Source of the DNA: an uncultured Deefgea sp.
GTDB lineage: Bacteria > Pseudomonadota > Gammaproteobacteria > Burkholderiales > Chitinibacteraceae
Direction: 5' to 3'
DNA length: 55,519 nt
Assembly (NCBI RefSeq): GCF_947072475.1
Contig: NZ_CAMTIA010000019.1
Span: 1-55,519, forward strand
Every line of letters begins with the position of its first letter. Position 1 is the first letter of the stretch. The position numbers and the translations under genes were made by a program. This document shows, in pieces, positions 28,092 to 35,627 of the stretch. The notes under the pieces were generated by a model. It was given only the letters and a program-made list of their open reading frames with translations. It searched no databases and was not told where the DNA came from.

Positions 28092-29038
28092 GACGCATCT
28101 CCACACGCGCTGGCTGCAGGCTTACTCGATAAAATCGAAATCCGGCTCGGATCAGTAAACGTTTCGCGATCAAATGCCTTATCACCATCGGCGCGTGGCG
28201 TGCCATCGGCCTTGGCATTTACAAAATCGTAACGCTTAGGATCAGCCAAATGCGATGGCACAATATTGCACATCGCGGTAAACATCGTTTCCAAACGCCC
28301 CGGAAAACGTCGATCCCAATCACGCAACATATCGCCAATCACTTGACGCTGTAAATTGGGCTGCGAGCCACATAAATTACACGGAATAATCGGAAATTCA
28401 CGCGCTGCGCTGTATTTTTCAATGTCTTTTTCACGGCAATACGCCAATGGGCGAATCACCATATGTTTGCCATCGTCCGACACCAATTTGGGCGGCATGC
28501 CTTTGAGCTTGCCACCGTAAAACATATTCAAAAACAGCGTTTCTAAAATGTCATCCCGATGATGGCCCAGCGCAATCTTGGTTGCGCCCAATTCATCCGC
28601 TACGCGGTACAAAATGCCACGGCGCAAACGACTACACAAACCACAGGTGGTTTTTCCTTCTTCGATCACCCGCGTCACAATCGAATAGGTATCTTCTTCG
28701 ATAATTCGATACTCAACGCCGATTTTGGCCAGATAAGCCGGCAAAATATGCTCAGGAAAACTCGGTTGTTTTTGGTCTAGATTCACCGCAACAATCGAAA
28801 AATTAATCGGCGCTGATTTTTGCAAACTCAGCAAAATATCCAGCATGGTGTAACTGTCTTTGCCGCCCGACAAACACACCATCACCCGATCGCCCTCTTC
28901 GATCATATTAAAATCGTTAATCGCGTCGCCCACGTTATGGCGCAAGCGTTTCACCAACTTATTGAAATTATATTTCTGCTTTTGCTCCGCCTCTGTCAGT
29001 TGCGGTTTCTCTTGCGGCTGTTCGGTCATTGCGTTCAT
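28088..29038 (-). CDS. ttcA: tRNA 2-thiocytidine biosynthesis protein TtcA
   Basis: TtcA thiolates C32 in several tRNAs using ATP and an iron-sulfur cluster. The PP-loop SGGKDS is at residues 57-62. Cluster ligands are C132 and C135 ([11 protein letters not shown]) and C223 (PCNLCGSQ). [15 protein letters not shown] is characteristic. The 316 residues fit the family. Two ATGs (29038 and 29029) are possible starts. The gene overlaps the next one by four bases. Confidence 0.96.
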   Translation of the reverse strand: MNAMTEQPQEKPQLTEAEQKQKYNFNKLVKRLRHNVGDAINDFNMIEEGDRVMVCLSGGKDSYTMLDILLSLQKSAPINFSIVAVNLDQKQPSFPEHILPAYLAKIGVEYRIIEEDTYSIVTRVIEEGKTTCGLCSRLRRGILYRVADELGATKIALGHHRDDILETLFLNMFYGGKLKGMPPKLVSDDGKHMVIRPLAYCREKDIEKYSAAREFPIIPCNLCGSQPNLQRQVIGDMLRDWDRRFPGRLETMFTAMCNIVPSHLADPKRYDFVNAKADGTPRADGDKAFDRETFTDPSRISILSSKPAASACGDAS

Positions 29039-29436
29039 AGAATAAATACGGGACGCCCAAAGGACGCCCCGCTATAGGTAATTGAATTGGCAGTGATTTT
29101 ACCTGAAAAACCCCTACACGTACGCACAAAGCCATTCGCTCACAGCAACACACTGCTGAGTGTTTGATTTTTCACCGCAATCTCATACCGCAATAGGCCG
29201 CCAGAATGCGGTGTTGTAAAATCAGCAATTCAATACCGCAACTAAAATAACTTATATGCCCCCCTAAACCAGTGCAAAACCAGCAACTGGCAGGCCTATC
29301 ACACAGCGCTACAATCAAGCTATGCGTGTGAAATAAATCCATCAAGGCAAAGGGCGCCCCCCCCCAAATGGATTTGTGCAACAAAGCCAATTAAAGTGCA
29401 AAATGCTCTGATTCAACTGAAATAAACTCACTTTTA
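29039..29436. other. Intergenic region upstream of the Cys-cluster gene
   Basis: No convincing gene. An 8-bp direct repeat (GGACGCCC) occurs at 29051-29070. A C9 tract is at 29357-29365, next to TTTGTGCAACAAA at about 29372-29384. A 72-codon minus-strand frame here runs through the C/G tract but has no ribosome site or recognisable protein. Both flanking genes diverge from this region, so it must contain promoters for ttcA and the Cys-cluster gene. Confidence 0.5.
29357..29365. repeat. Homopolymeric C9 tract
   Basis: Nine consecutive Cs about 72 bases upstream of the Cys-cluster gene. Tracts like this slip during replication and act as phase-variation switches in Neisseria. Confidence 0.9.
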
Positions 29437-29766
29437 ATGAATCATCAAATCATCCACCTCCACCCACTCGCCCCCGCTAAACCCGCTATGGGTGCGGCGT
29501 GTAATGGTTGCGGGGTGTGTTGTGCGGCGGAGCCTTGTCCGGTGGGGGTGTTAATCAGCCGCAAACGGCGCGGGCGGTGCGCGGCTTTGGTTTGGGATGA
29601 AGCGCAACATCGCTATTGGTGCGGTATGTTGCTGGAACCCGCGCGCTATTTACCGGTTAATTGGCCTTGGCTCAATCGGCGCATTAGCCGCTGGGCGCAG
29701 CGCTCAATTGCCGCTGGGCTAGGCTGCGATTCGGACAGTCTTGTTGCCACTAAGCTGGATGCGTGA
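29437..29766 (+). CDS. YkgJ-like cysteine-cluster protein
   Basis: A 109-residue cytosolic protein with a tight cysteine cluster, CNGCGVCCAAEPCPVG, near residues 22-37, and further cysteines at CAALVW and WCGM. That spacing resembles the zinc/iron-binding CxxCG(x)CC domain of the YkgJ family, shorter than usual. The C-terminal half is rich in Trp and Arg (NWPWLNRRISRWAQRS). It has no membrane segment or signal peptide. Function in this family is unknown; metal or Fe-S binding is inferred. It is a lone plus-strand gene between minus-strand genes. Confidence 0.8.
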   Translation: MNHQIIHLHPLAPAKPAMGAACNGCGVCCAAEPCPVGVLISRKRRGRCAALVWDEAQHRYWCGMLLEPARYLPVNWPWLNRRISRWAQRSIAAGLGCDSDSLVATKLDA

Positions 29767-29902
29767 CCCTATTGGCAAAAGAGATGCTGGTATTGTCTTC
29801 ACCAGAAAACGCCATCTGGCACGCTTTAACCAAAAGCCTATCAAAAAATAAAGCGGGGTAAATACATAAATACAGTTCACTTAACGACAAACCCTGAAAA
29901 CC

Positions 29903-29976
29903 TGACGCAGAGGCGCAGAGGCGCGGAGGAAAATCAGGGTTTTTCGATTGATTTTCTCTGTACCTTTGCGTCAAAA
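29903..29976. repeat. CAGAGG-family palindromic array, copy 2
   Basis: GACGCAGAGGCGCAGAGGCG on the left faces TTCTCTGTACCTTTGCGTC on the right. This copy is shorter and more degenerate than the one at 49921. Confidence 0.8.
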
Positions 29977-30000
29977 GCGACAACTGCAATGAAATCGAGG

Positions 30001-30036
30001 AAAAAAATGCCGCTCACTTGGCTTAAGTGAACGGCA
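30001..30036 (-). terminator. Terminator for the flavoprotein transcript
   Basis: Imperfect stem GCCG-C-TCACTT/AAGTGA-A-CGGC, followed by a seven-base T run on the minus strand. It lies 300 bases beyond the flavoprotein stop, with a repeat element in between. Confidence 0.75.
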
Positions 30037-30072
30037 CTAGGGTATATACATAGCAATTCAGCTTTAAAAATC

Positions 30073-30212
30073 AAAAACTAACGCAAAGATGCCAAGAAAA
30101 AACGAGTCAATGCAACGGATTTTCAAACCAAGGTCGTCTTAAATAACCATTTTCGCTTTTCTCTGCGTCTCTGCGTCTCTGCGTCTCTGCGTCTCTGCGT
30201 CAAAAGTTTTTG
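30073..30212. repeat. CAGAGG-family palindromic array, copy 3
   Basis: The left end AAAACTAACGCAAAGATGCC is degenerate; the right end is a five-unit CTCTGCGT array ending in GTCAAAAGTTTTTGA. The right-hand sequence is close to that of copy 1 (GTGAAAGTTTTTGA). Confidence 0.8.
30161..30200. repeat. Five perfect tandem copies of CTCTGCGT
   Basis: Five exact 8-bp units without interruption. This is the right arm of copy 3, expanded relative to the two or three units in other copies, and points to recent slippage. Confidence 0.97.
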
Positions 30213-30333
30213 AACCAATGAGATATGTATATTCACGCAGACTTTATGATGCAGTACCTACATAAATATACCCACTAATAAACAACTCAAGACCGCTCGC
30301 CAAGGCTAAATCAGTGCAGTGTCTACTGCGCAC

Positions 30334-31188
30334 TCAGCAGCCCGACAGTGCGTGATCAATTTGCTTGGCCACCACCGCCGCTTGCCCTTGGGTGAGTAAA
30401 ATATTGGGGTAGCTGGGGCAGCTCATATCGCCCAGAATAAACACATCTCGGCTGATTTGCTGATCTGGCCCATACAAGACTGGAAAGGCCGTAATCGACG
30501 TCGATGGCTGATAGCCGTAATACACTGCGGCATAATCGTAAGACTCACCAAATAATTCCACCCCGCTCGCGCTAACACTCAAAGGCAAAGCATCGCCATG
30601 CACCCGAAGATCAATCTGCGCGGCGCGCAATTGCTGCGCCAATACCGCCGATGCACGTAATTGACTGCGTACCAACATCACCACCGAGCAGCCCATCTCT
30701 TGCAAAATCAGCGCGTGTTCTGCGGCATTATCGCCACCGCCTAAAACCAACACCCGATGCCCGGTTTGTAGATGGGCAATTTTTTGTAATCCCGGCCCAA
30801 CAATCACCCGCTCAGACTGAGCAAACGGCGAGACCGGCGCCGCGCCACAGGCAAACACCAGTTTTTTAGCCCGCATTGCGCGCCCATTACTCAGCTGACA
30901 GCGCCAAGCTTGCTCGATCTCATCACTCTCAATCTGCATTAATTCGCAACTGAGCTCGCAATGCGCCGTATCAATGCCCGCCACAATAGCCGCCATATAA
31001 TCGCGCCCCGACACTGCAGGCCAGCCCGGAATCCATTTCAAAACATATTGGCTGTGCGCCAAAGGGCCGCCCAAATACGCTTCGCGCTCAACAATGCACC
31101 AGCTGCGCCCGAGCCCAGTGAGCCATTGCGCCAACGTTAGTCCGCCAACGCCGCCGCCAATAATTAATACCTCTACGTTGTCAGTCAT
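30334..31188 (-). CDS. NAD(P)/FAD-dependent oxidoreductase, thioredoxin-reductase-like
   Basis: A 284-residue flavoprotein. The N-terminal FAD loop is VLIIGGGVGGLTLAQWL, and a second dinucleotide loop (VLVLGGGDNAAEHALIL) sits near 145-161. The late ILGDMSCPSYPNILLTQGQA binds FAD. It lacks the redox CxxC of thioredoxin reductase between the two loops, so it is closer to the ferredoxin/flavodoxin-NADP reductase-like or YpdA/Bdr-type branch. The ATG at 31188 follows a GTG three bases earlier. Substrate is unknown; it is not in an operon with a partner. Confidence 0.85.
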   Translation of the reverse strand: MTDNVEVLIIGGGVGGLTLAQWLTGLGRSWCIVEREAYLGGPLAHSQYVLKWIPGWPAVSGRDYMAAIVAGIDTAHCELSCELMQIESDEIEQAWRCQLSNGRAMRAKKLVFACGAAPVSPFAQSERVIVGPGLQKIAHLQTGHRVLVLGGGDNAAEHALILQEMGCSVVMLVRSQLRASAVLAQQLRAAQIDLRVHGDALPLSVSASGVELFGESYDYAAVYYGYQPSTSITAFPVLYGPDQQISRDVFILGDMSCPSYPNILLTQGQAAVVAKQIDHALSGC

Positions 31189-31219
31189 CACTTTTAAAAT
31201 TTATCTCCACAAAAGCTAG

Positions 31220-31266
31220 CGTCTATTGACGTTGGGTTTCCTGCTGCGCGGGATCGATTTTCACCG
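31220..31266. repeat. GGTCTRTTRACG element, copy 2
   Basis: CGTCTATTGACGTTGGGTTT followed by GC-rich sequence with GGATCG. It resembles 53891-53935, which continues with TTGGTTTGCGGATCGCG. Confidence 0.45.
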
Positions 31267-31410
31267 CCAATCACGGCGTAGCCAGCGCCGTGTCGTCATG
31301 CGATCTGCGCTGGCGAGCAGGCAGCGTCGCCGCGAAAAGCACCGCGCCTGCCACGCGATGGGAACCAACAATGCTAAAATCGGCGACACCTTAACTGGAT
31401 CGACTTCGCC

Positions 31411-32577
31411 ATGAATCAATTGCAATTACCCGTGCCATCGAGCGACGCGCTCGAAGCCAGCCAAGCCTTATGTCAGCATATTGCCGAAACGATAGACGCC
31501 CACGGCGGCTGGATTTCTTTTGCCGACTTTATGCGCTTGGCGATGTACACCCCGGCGCTGGGTTATTACAGCGGCGGCGCGACCAAGTTTGGTGGCGCTG
31601 GCGACTTTGTCACCGCACCGGAAATATCGCCTTTTTTTGGCGCCACGGTGGCCGCCACGTTGGCGCATGTGCTCGATGAAATCGGTCAAAAGTCCGCCAG
31701 TGTGTTGGAAGTCGGCGCGGGCACCGGCCAACTGGCGGCGCAAATTTTGCAAGAACTCGAGCGCCGCAATGCCTTACCCCTACACTATGCCATCTTGGAG
31801 CTTTCCGGCCAATTACGCGAGCGTCAGCGTCAAACTTTGCTTACTTTAGTACCACATTTAATCGCTCGCGTGCAGTGGCTTGATGCACTGCCCGAGGATT
31901 TTGTCGGCATCATGCTCGGCAATGAAGTGCTCGACGCCATGCCGTGCGAGCTGGTGCAACTGGCCGATGGGCAATGGCAACAACGCGGCGTCATCCTCGG
32001 TGAGCATGGTTTTGCCCTGCAAAATCGGCCGATTCAATCTGCGCAATTGGCCGCCGCTTGCGAGCCTTTGCCAACGATTGCCAACTACACCAGCGAAATT
32101 CACCTCGAAGCGCAAGGCTTTATCGCTGCACTCGGGCAAAGCTTGCTGCGCGGTATGATCTTACTGATTGATTATGGTTTCCCGCAGCGCGAGTATTACC
32201 ACCCTGAACGCAGCATGGGCACGCTGATTGGCCATTATCGCCACCACACCATTCACGATCCGTTCTTTTATCCTGGGCTTACCGACATCACCTGCCACAT
32301 TGATTTTACCGCGATGTATACCGCTGCAGAAGCCAGTGGACTTAGCCTAGAGGGCTATACCACTCAGGCCAGCTATTTGCTCGACGCCGGTATTCTCGAC
32401 TTTGCCCAGCAATTGCCCACCACCAGCATCGACTACATGAAAAGCGCCGCTGCCATTCAAAAACTCACTACGCATGCCGAAATGGGCGAGATTTTTAAAG
32501 TGATCGCTTTTTCTAAAGGTCTCACTGGCGACACCGCCCCCGGTTTATGCGGGCGTGATCGCTCTGGTGAGCTGTAA
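31411..32577 (+). CDS. SAM-dependent methyltransferase, MidA/NDUFAF7 family
   Basis: A 388-residue protein of COG1565. Family features are ISFADFMRLAMYTPALGYYS near 38-57, GDFVTAPEISPFFGATVA, the SAM loop VLEVGAGTGQLA, LGNEVLDAMP and the late LIDYGFPQREYYHPERSMGT. The human relative NDUFAF7 methylates an arginine of complex I. The bacterial substrate is unknown, possibly a homologous protein. Typical length. It is followed by an acyltransferase gene with a 195-base spacer. Confidence 0.92.
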   Translation: MNQLQLPVPSSDALEASQALCQHIAETIDAHGGWISFADFMRLAMYTPALGYYSGGATKFGGAGDFVTAPEISPFFGATVAATLAHVLDEIGQKSASVLEVGAGTGQLAAQILQELERRNALPLHYAILELSGQLRERQRQTLLTLVPHLIARVQWLDALPEDFVGIMLGNEVLDAMPCELVQLADGQWQQRGVILGEHGFALQNRPIQSAQLAAACEPLPTIANYTSEIHLEAQGFIAALGQSLLRGMILLIDYGFPQREYYHPERSMGTLIGHYRHHTIHDPFFYPGLTDITCHIDFTAMYTAAEASGLSLEGYTTQASYLLDAGILDFAQQLPTTSIDYMKSAAAIQKLTTHAEMGEIFKVIAFSKGLTGDTAPGLCGRDRSGEL

Positions 32578-32772
32578 ATCCATCCCGCCCCACTGCCGCG
32601 TGGGGCGCGGCTTGCAGCGGTTGCCATCGATAATCGCAGCTAAAATCAGACACAACAGCAGATAAATCCACTTTAAATCTAGTCACGATGCGCAATGCCA
32701 CGCAGTTGGTGTATTTTGATGCCCGCGTAAGTAATAATCGCAAGGGGCACGCCAATTGAGTAAGGATAAATC

Positions 32773-33579
32773 GTGATAAAAACTTGGCTGAGAATCCATC
32801 GATTGCAGCAATTTGTGCGGCATGTGATTTACGGCATGCTGATGGTGCGCTTTCAGTTTCCTCGACTCAATCACGCAGCGCGGCTGAATAAAACCCAAGC
32901 TTGGTCGCAACAATTAGCGCAAAAACTCGGTTTCACCCTCAAAGTCTTTGGCCAAGCCACCCCGCTACACCCCGCCAATCATCTACTGCTGGCCAATCAC
33001 ATCTCATGGTTTGATATTTTTGCCATCAATAGCGTCACCGTCGCCCGCTTTGTCGCCCGATCCGACGTGCAAACTTGGCCCGTCATCGGCATGCTGTGCC
33101 AAGGCGCTGGCACGGTGTTTATTGATCGCAGCAAAGCCCGCGACACCCAACGCGTTAACGCCAGCATCAGCAGCGCACTCAATAATCAAGAATGCATCGC
33201 TTTTTTCCCCGAAGGCACCACCAGCGACGGCCAAGCAATCCGCCCATTCAAAGCCTCGCTCATCCAAAGCGCCTTTGAAACCAACGCCACCATCCAACCG
33301 ATTTATCTGCGCTACACCAACGCCGCCGGTCAATACGTCAGCGACGCCGCCTACATCGACGACATGAGCATCGCCGGCTCGCTGTGGCAAATCACCGGCG
33401 CACAGCACCTCTGTATCGAACTCCATTTTCTAGCGCCACTCACCCCCGAAGGCCACGATAGACGCAGCCTCAACAAAGCAGTCGAAGCCATGATCCGCGC
33501 CAAACATGAAAGTTTGCAGCGGATGGGCACCTTGCCACAGCAAGCCTGTGCGCAGGGAGTGGATGAGGTGGTAGCTTGA
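32773..33579 (+). CDS. 1-acyl-sn-glycerol-3-phosphate acyltransferase-like protein
   Basis: A 268-residue PlsC-family acyltransferase. Catalytic NHISWFD (HxxxxD) is near residues 75-81, and the glycerol-phosphate-binding FFPEGTTSDG near 145-154. VFIDRSKARD and the following IQPIYLRY are also conserved. An N-terminal amphipathic or membrane-associated helix precedes it (FVRHVIYGMLMVRF). The start is GTG at 32773, with AAGGA seven bases upstream. Such proteins make phosphatidic acid or acylate ornithine lipids; the second is possible since this is probably not the only plsC. Lipid substrate is unproven. Confidence 0.9.
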   Translation: MIKTWLRIHRLQQFVRHVIYGMLMVRFQFPRLNHAARLNKTQAWSQQLAQKLGFTLKVFGQATPLHPANHLLLANHISWFDIFAINSVTVARFVARSDVQTWPVIGMLCQGAGTVFIDRSKARDTQRVNASISSALNNQECIAFFPEGTTSDGQAIRPFKASLIQSAFETNATIQPIYLRYTNAAGQYVSDAAYIDDMSIAGSLWQITGAQHLCIELHFLAPLTPEGHDRRSLNKAVEAMIRAKHESLQRMGTLPQQACAQGVDEVVA

Positions 33580-33652
33580 CGATGTGAGGGGTATTTTGTG
33601 GGTATAGCCAGCAGCGCTTCTTAGCTCAAAGGCTACAAACAAATACATCATC

Positions 33653-33685
33653 GTAGGGCGAGTTAGCCTTTAGGCGTAACCCGCC
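33653..33685. repeat. REP-like element GTAGGGCG...CCGCC
   Basis: Imperfect palindrome GGCGAGTTA/TAACCCGCC with a GTAGG head. This head-plus-hairpin shape is that of REP elements. Confidence 0.65.
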
Positions 33686-33724
33686 AATGTGAATCAGTCG
33701 CGATAAAATTAGCTCCTCATCCGC

Positions 33725-33743
33725 GTGCGCAAAATTTGCGCAC
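33725..33743. repeat. Palindrome GTGCGCAAA/TTTGCGCAC
   Basis: Perfect 9-bp arms with a single central base, followed on the plus strand by CCTAC (the complement of GTAGG), as in the neighbouring elements. Confidence 0.8.
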
Positions 33744-33761
33744 CCTACATGGCTACGATGC

Positions 33762-33841
33762 GGTAGGGTGGAATAAACGAAGTGCATTCCACCTAGGCCA
33801 CAACGATCCGGTGGAATGCGCGGAGCTTATTCCACTCTACC
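33762..33841. repeat. REPIN-like inverted pair of GGTAGRGTGGAATAA elements
   Basis: A 32-base element at 33762-33793 (GGTAGGGTGGAATAAACG...CATTCCACC) is followed by an inverted copy at 33810-33841 (GGTGGAATGC...ATTCCACTCTACC). Each half is itself palindromic (GTGGAAT/ATTCCAC). Two REPs facing each other is the definition of a REPIN. No RAYT transposase is in the window. Confidence 0.82.
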
Positions 33842-33931
33842 AAAGCGATGTATTTGATTACAGGTAATTATCTACAAGCCATAGCAGGCAATACCCATAT
33901 AATTCATATATTGCGCTTTGATTTTTTCAAC

Positions 33932-33963
33932 AAAAAAAATAGCCCCGATGCTGCGGGGCTATT
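33932..33963 (-). terminator. Terminator after lysP
   Basis: AATAGCCCCG (33938-33947) and CGGGGCTATT (33954-33963) form a 10-bp stem, followed by a T run on the minus strand. Confidence 0.92.
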
Positions 33964-33982
33964 TCTGCATTTGCTGGCAAGA

Positions 33983-35446
33983 TTAATCGCGCTGGCTGTC
34001 TAAATCCATTTTTTCATACGTGATAAATTGCGTTTTGTTTTTGTAGCGATAGCTAAGCCAAATCAACAAAAACAGCGGAATACCAATATAAGTGGCAACC
34101 ACACTACCCCAATCAATCGTGCCGGCCATAAAGGCTTGGTAGTTTTGGCCGAGCATAATCACCATACACAAGGCAAAGGCAAACATCGGGCCAAAGGGAT
34201 AAAATTTCGAACGATACGGTAAATCGTTAATGTCACGGCCTTGCAAGATATAGGCTTTACGGAAGCGATAATGGCAAATCGCAATCCCAAGCCAAGCAAT
34301 AAAGCCGGTCATCCCTGAGGTGCTCAGTAGCCATAAATACACGGTTTTTTCACCAAAAATCGAGGCAAAAAAGCACAACATTGCCACCAAACAAGTGGCG
34401 TACAAAGCATTGCGTGGCACGCCATTGTTTGACAATTTAGCAAACATTTTTGGCGCTTTGCCTTCTGTAGCCAATGAATACAGCATCCGGCTTGAGGCAT
34501 ACATGCCTGAGTTACCGGCCGATAAAATCGCCGTTAAAATCACCGCGTTCATCACGCTCGCGGCAAAGGCAATGCCGGCGTTTTGAAACACCAAGGTAAA
34601 CGGACTAACGCCAACATTGGCTAAATCGCTTTTAAGCAAATTCGGGTCAGTGTAGGGAATCAACATGCCGATGACGAAAATCGCCAATACATAAAACAGC
34701 AAAATCCGCCAAAACACTTGCTTGATCGCACGCGGGATGTTTTTTTGCGGGTTTTCGGATTCGCCAGCGGCAATACCGACTAATTCAGTGCCTTGGAATG
34801 AGAACCCGGCAATCATCGCCACCCCGAGCATCGCGGGGAAACCACCGACAAAAGGACCGTCGCCCATGGTGAAGTTTTCAAAACCCACGCTGTGCGTGCC
34901 ATTTAAGATGCCAAAAATCATCAACACACCGGTAATGATAAAGATCACCACGGTCACAACTTTAATCAGCGAAAACCAAAACTCCGCTTCACCAAAACCT
35001 TTCACCGAGAGGTAGTTGAGTGAAAACATAATCGCGAGGAACAAGGCGCTCCACAACATGCCTGAGCTGTCTGGAAACCAAAACTTCATCACCATACTGG
35101 CCGCAGCCAATTCAACGGCAATGGTCACCGCCCAGTTGTACCAGTAGTTCCAACCCAAGGCAAAGCCAAAACCGGGCTCAACAAATTTAGCCCCGTAAGT
35201 CGAGAACGAGCCTGAAACCGGCATATACGCGGCCATTTCGGCCAAGCTGGTCATCAAAAAATACACCATCAAACCGATCACGGCGTAAGCAGCCAAAGCG
35301 CCACCAGCGCCCGCTTGGGCCACCGTCGCGCCCGAGGCCACAAATAAACCGGTCCCAATCGAGCCACCAATGGCAATCATGGAAAGATGACGTACACGCA
35401 AATTGCGTTTGAGGTGGGGTGCCGTCTGGGCTTCCTCTGCGATCAT
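33983..35446 (-). CDS. lysP: Lysine-specific permease LysP
   Basis: A twelve-TM amino-acid/proton symporter of the APC superfamily. It keeps LysP signatures: MIAIGGSIGTGLFVASGATV, GWNYWYNWAVTIAVEL, GFGEAEFWFSLIKVVTVVIF and GFSFQGTELVGIAAGESENP. It ends DWGSVVATYIGIPLFLLIW. The frame reaches 35497, but AAAGGA sits six to seven bases before the ATG at 35446 (MIAEEAQ), giving 487 residues, like E. coli LysP (about 489). The 180 bases upstream do not look like a lysine riboswitch. Confidence 0.94.
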   Translation of the reverse strand: MIAEEAQTAPHLKRNLRVRHLSMIAIGGSIGTGLFVASGATVAQAGAGGALAAYAVIGLMVYFLMTSLAEMAAYMPVSGSFSTYGAKFVEPGFGFALGWNYWYNWAVTIAVELAAASMVMKFWFPDSSGMLWSALFLAIMFSLNYLSVKGFGEAEFWFSLIKVVTVVIFIITGVLMIFGILNGTHSVGFENFTMGDGPFVGGFPAMLGVAMIAGFSFQGTELVGIAAGESENPQKNIPRAIKQVFWRILLFYVLAIFVIGMLIPYTDPNLLKSDLANVGVSPFTLVFQNAGIAFAASVMNAVILTAILSAGNSGMYASSRMLYSLATEGKAPKMFAKLSNNGVPRNALYATCLVAMLCFFASIFGEKTVYLWLLSTSGMTGFIAWLGIAICHYRFRKAYILQGRDINDLPYRSKFYPFGPMFAFALCMVIMLGQNYQAFMAGTIDWGSVVATYIGIPLFLLIWLSYRYKNKTQFITYEKMDLDSQRD

Positions 35447-35627
35447 GCTAAATCCTTTGAACATAAAACGGGGAGCAAAACCAATCTTCACCCCCAAGGG
35501 GACAAGATGGTATCAGCTCAGATCGATTCCTAATACCCATAAAATCCCATATCCGCAATCAAGCGAAACATCAATTGATGATTTATCTCTAAACAACTCC
35601 CCCTTCTACAGGTAAAGTGGCATCTTT

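Larger units (their letters stand above)
29767..30333. other. Repeat-dense intergenic region
   Basis: No gene seen. It holds two CAGAGG-family copies (29903-29976 and 30073-30212), a minus-strand terminator at 30001-30036, and an exact 9-bp inverted repeat (ATATACATA at 30044-30052 with its complement at 30224-30232) that brackets the second copy. Confidence 0.7.
33580..33931. other. REP-rich intergenic region
   Basis: No gene seen. It contains at least four GTAG- or palindrome-type elements in 200 bases (33653-33841), then AT-rich sequence with GGCAATACCCATAT near 33878 before the lysP terminator. Both flanking genes converge here. Confidence 0.75.

Noticed and set aside
29172-29390. 72-codon minus-strand frame starting MALLHKSI, transposase-like
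   Set aside because: The start echoes some IS5-type transposases and TTTGTTGCACAAA resembles IS ends, but nothing downstream is transposase-like and no second end is seen. It also depends on the C9 tract.
30161-30200. CRISPR-like repetition of CTCTGCGT
   Set aside because: The units are contiguous 8-mers with no spacers, and no cas genes are present. It is an arm of a palindromic array.
35447-35627. Lysine riboswitch upstream of lysP
   Set aside because: The 180-base leader has no AGAGG-type core or multi-helix layout of the lysine class.
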